This document shows positions 34,655-36,659 of a stretch of DNA of 36,659 bases, in pieces (within the stretch, counting starts at the first letter, position 1; each line of letters begins with the position of its first letter). The translations under genes and the position numbers were made by a program. Under the pieces are notes generated by a model. The model made no database searches, was not told where the DNA came from, and saw nothing but the letters and a program-made list of their open reading frames with translations. The DNA is from Anabaena sp. CRKS33 (GTDB lineage: Bacteria > Cyanobacteriota > Cyanobacteriia > Cyanobacteriales > Nostocaceae), in the NCBI GenBank assembly GCA_001672075.1, contig LJOT01000010.1:1-36659 (forward strand), read 5' to 3'.

Positions 34655-36511
34655 ATGAGTGAAAATTTATTCAAGGGGTTTGAGCAGTTAGTGGAACTGG
34701 TAAAAGCTCTCGAAGAAAAAGCAGAAAACGGAGAAATCAAGACCAATGTTCAGATTAACTCCCGCCCATTAAGCAGTATTCCCAGAACAGGAAATATCCC
34801 CCGTACCAGTAATATGGGCGCTAACATGGGTAGTATGGGCAATGATGTGGGTACAAGTCGCATCAACACTCCATCCTCCCCAACCCCTGCTGCAAGTCCA
34901 TCAGATACAATCGTCCCCCCTGATCCTACATCAGGTATTGCTCTTAAAGACATCGGTGGACTAAGCGAAATTCTGAAGGAACTCAAAGAACTGGTTGCTA
35001 TTCCTTTAAAACGCCCTGACTTACTGGCAAAATTGGGACTAGAACCCACCCACGGCGTATTATTAGTTGGTCCTCCCGGCACCGGTAAAACCCTCACTGC
35101 CCGGGCTTTGGCTGAGGAACTGGGTGTTAACTACATTGCTATTGTCGGTCCTGAAGTCATCAGTAAATATTACGGTGAAGCGGAACAAAGATTGCGCGGT
35201 ATTTTTGAAAAAGCCGCCAAAAATGCCCCATGTATTATTTTTATTGACGAAATTGATAGCCTCGCCCCAGACCGCAGTGCAGTAGAAGGGGAAGTTGAAA
35301 AGCGCCTCGTTGCCCAATTACTAGGCTTAATGGATGGTTTTTCCCATAGCCCAGGGGTGATTGTTCTCGCGGCTACCAACCGCCCTGACCACCTTGACCC
35401 AGCCCTGCGAAGACCGGGAAGATTTGACCGAGAAGTGCAGTTTCGCATTCCTGATATCAACGGCCGCAAAGAAATCCTGCAAATTCTCACCCGTTCCATG
35501 CCCTTGGATAACACCGTTGACCTCGATTTTATTGCCGAGCGGGCGGTGGGATTCGTGGGGGCTGATTTGAAGGCTGTTTGTCAAAAGGCGGCTTATAGCG
35601 CCCTCCGTCGTCAAGTTCCTTCTATAGAGGTGCAAGCTCCAGAAAACATGACGGTTACTCAAACTGATTTTTTGCAGGGACTAAAGGAAATCAAACCGGC
35701 TGTACTTCGCAGTGTGGAAGTTGAAGTTCCCCAAGTTGCTTGGGATGATATTGGTGGTTTAGAGAATATTAAGCAAACCCTGCGAGAATCTGTAGAAGGG
35801 GCGCTACTTTATCCAGAACTTTATCTACAAACTAAGGCTATTGCTCCCAAGGGGATTTTGCTATGGGGTCCTCCGGGAACTGGTAAAACTTTATTAGCAA
35901 AGGCTGTGGCTTCCCAGGCCAGGGCTAATTTTATTGGTGTCAATGGACCGGAATTGCTGACCCGTTGGGTGGGTGCGAGTGAACAAGCAGTGCGGGAATT
36001 ATTTGCTAAGGCTCGACAAGCAGAACCCTGTGTCATATTCATTGATGAAATTGATACCTTAGCTCCGGCAAGAGGAACTTACAGCGGTGATTCTGGCGTG
36101 AGTAACCGGGTAGTAGGGCAATTATTAACTGAATTGGATGGTGTAGAGGCGGGTGCAAGTATTCTGGTTATTGGGGCGACAAACCGTCCTGATGCTCTGG
36201 ATTCAGCTTTATTACGGGCAGGTAGGTTGGATTTACAACTTAAGGTAGATTTGCCTGATTTAGCTAGTCGTTTAGATATTTTGCAGGTCTATACTGATGG
36301 AAGACCATTATTAGATGTAAATTTAACCTATTGGTCTGAAGTCACAGAAGGTTGGAATGGCGCTGATTTAGTATTGCTGTGTAATCAAGCTGCTGTGGAA
36401 GCTATTCGCCGTTTCCGAGCGCAGGGACAGACAGATCCTGCTGATATCAGAATTACTAATGATGATTTTGAATATTCTCATCAGGTTTTAGTCAGTCAAC
36501 GTCATGCTTAG
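34655..36511 (+). CDS. Cdc48-like double AAA+ ATPase with a gas-vesicle-type N-terminus
   Basis: 618 residues. Two AAA+ domains: Walker A GPPGTGKT at about 139-146 and again at about 405-412; Walker B CIIFIDEID near 193-201 and CVIFIDEID near 459-467. Second-region-of-homology residues ATNRPDHLDPALRRPGRFDRE and ATNRPDALDSALLRAGRLD occur in both. Each domain starts at a DIGGL motif, as in Cdc48/p97. The usual N-terminal double-psi barrel domain is missing and total length is short. In its place there are about 100 residues: a helical MSENLFKGFEQLVELVKALE stretch followed by EENGEIK-type charge, then a Pro/Ser/Asn/Gly-rich linker. The role is likely unfolding or remodelling of complexes in the gas vesicle pathway, by position only. 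Confidence 0.87.
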   Translation: MSENLFKGFEQLVELVKALEEKAENGEIKTNVQINSRPLSSIPRTGNIPRTSNMGANMGSMGNDVGTSRINTPSSPTPAASPSDTIVPPDPTSGIALKDIGGLSEILKELKELVAIPLKRPDLLAKLGLEPTHGVLLVGPPGTGKTLTARALAEELGVNYIAIVGPEVISKYYGEAEQRLRGIFEKAAKNAPCIIFIDEIDSLAPDRSAVEGEVEKRLVAQLLGLMDGFSHSPGVIVLAATNRPDHLDPALRRPGRFDREVQFRIPDINGRKEILQILTRSMPLDNTVDLDFIAERAVGFVGADLKAVCQKAAYSALRRQVPSIEVQAPENMTVTQTDFLQGLKEIKPAVLRSVEVEVPQVAWDDIGGLENIKQTLRESVEGALLYPELYLQTKAIAPKGILLWGPPGTGKTLLAKAVASQARANFIGVNGPELLTRWVGASEQAVRELFAKARQAEPCVIFIDEIDTLAPARGTYSGDSGVSNRVVGQLLTELDGVEAGASILVIGATNRPDALDSALLRAGRLDLQLKVDLPDLASRLDILQVYTDGRPLLDVNLTYWSEVTEGWNGADLVLLCNQAAVEAIRRFRAQGQTDPADIRITNDDFEYSHQVLVSQRHA

Positions 36512-36659
36512 TTAGATTCTCACTGTTACCCCTGGCTGTAAGTAATTTGTCCGGGGGTCGCAAAACAAAGTAAGTGCAATGGCCATACTACTGGTACTTG
36601 TTTTCAGCGTCGCTACAACTGGATAGAATCGTTATGAGTTGATTTAGCGATCGCTTTAC
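36512..36659. other. Right-end intergenic stretch with a HIP1 site
   Basis: 148 bases after the Cdc48-like gene. A HIP1 octamer GCGATCGC lies at 36647-36654, the first in the window since 24900. No gene start is seen before the edge. Confidence 0.6.

Noticed and set aside
26028-36511. Gas vesicle region as a mobile genomic island
   Set aside because: No integrase, transposase, tRNA or direct-repeat ends are visible; the HIP1 gap alone is not enough.

Overview
The window looks like a chromosomal segment of a filamentous, heterocyst-forming-type cyanobacterium (Nostocales), close to the planktonic Anabaena/Dolichospermum/Aphanizomenon group. The signs are: cyanobacterial core genes (ndhD, psb30, the phylloquinone men genes), twelve HIP1 palindromes (GCGATCGC), short heptanucleotide tandem repeats of the STRR kind, AT-rich intergenic DNA with recurrent palindromes, and a complete gas vesicle cluster in the gene order known from Anabaena flos-aquae, with a 71-codon gvpA and a 193-residue GvpC of five 33-residue repeats.

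Layout. 1-336: 5' part of a Uma2-family endonuclease gene running off the left edge. 664-5219 (minus strand): a polysaccharide block read in the order sugar transferase, galE (ATGA overlap), then a Wzc-like tyrosine autokinase, that is, lipid-linked sugar priming, UDP-sugar supply and export control. After 869 bases without a recognised gene come thrB, a coiled-coil protein and ndhD on the plus strand. 9861-11752 (minus) is a compact three-gene operon of two adjacent DUF488 proteins and a dual-OB-type protein, function unknown. A small 2TM protein follows, then recJ (plus). The 39-residue photosystem II gene psb30 (minus, 14739-14858) lies in the gap after recJ. Next come a cysteine-cluster protein, two half-size UPF0016/GDT1 transporter genes (plus) and a fatty acid desaturase-like gene whose stop codon overlaps that of the second transporter gene.

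18522-23602 is a phylloquinone block: menE, menC and menA on the minus strand, divergent from menF on the plus strand. Together they cover the isochorismate synthase, OSB synthase, OSB-CoA ligase and DHNA prenyltransferase steps; menD, menB and the later steps are not in the window. proA and a small unknown gene follow.

26028-36511 is the buoyancy region: gvpA, gvpC, gvpN, gvpJ, gvpK, gvpF, gvpG, a gvpV-like gene on the opposite strand, a second GvpL/GvpF-family gene, then a double-domain ArsA/GET3-like ATPase and a Cdc48-like double AAA+ ATPase. GvpA and GvpC are structural. GvpJ, K, F, G, V and the second F/L protein are accessory nucleation or assembly factors. GvpN and the two large ATPases are candidate assembly or quality-control motors. 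Three genes here (gvpC, gvpJ, gvpG) carry in-frame tandem DNA repeats of 99, 102 and 33 bp, a hairpin separates gvpA from gvpC, and the region has no HIP1 site until its far end.

The most interesting parts are the two ATPases joined to the gas vesicle genes, including a gas-vesicle-like N-terminal motif in the Cdc48-like protein; the repeat-bearing GvpJ and GvpG tails; and the DUF488-DUF488-dual-OB operon. No rRNA, tRNA, CRISPR array, insertion sequence or prophage was recognised. All family calls come from reading motifs, not from database searches.
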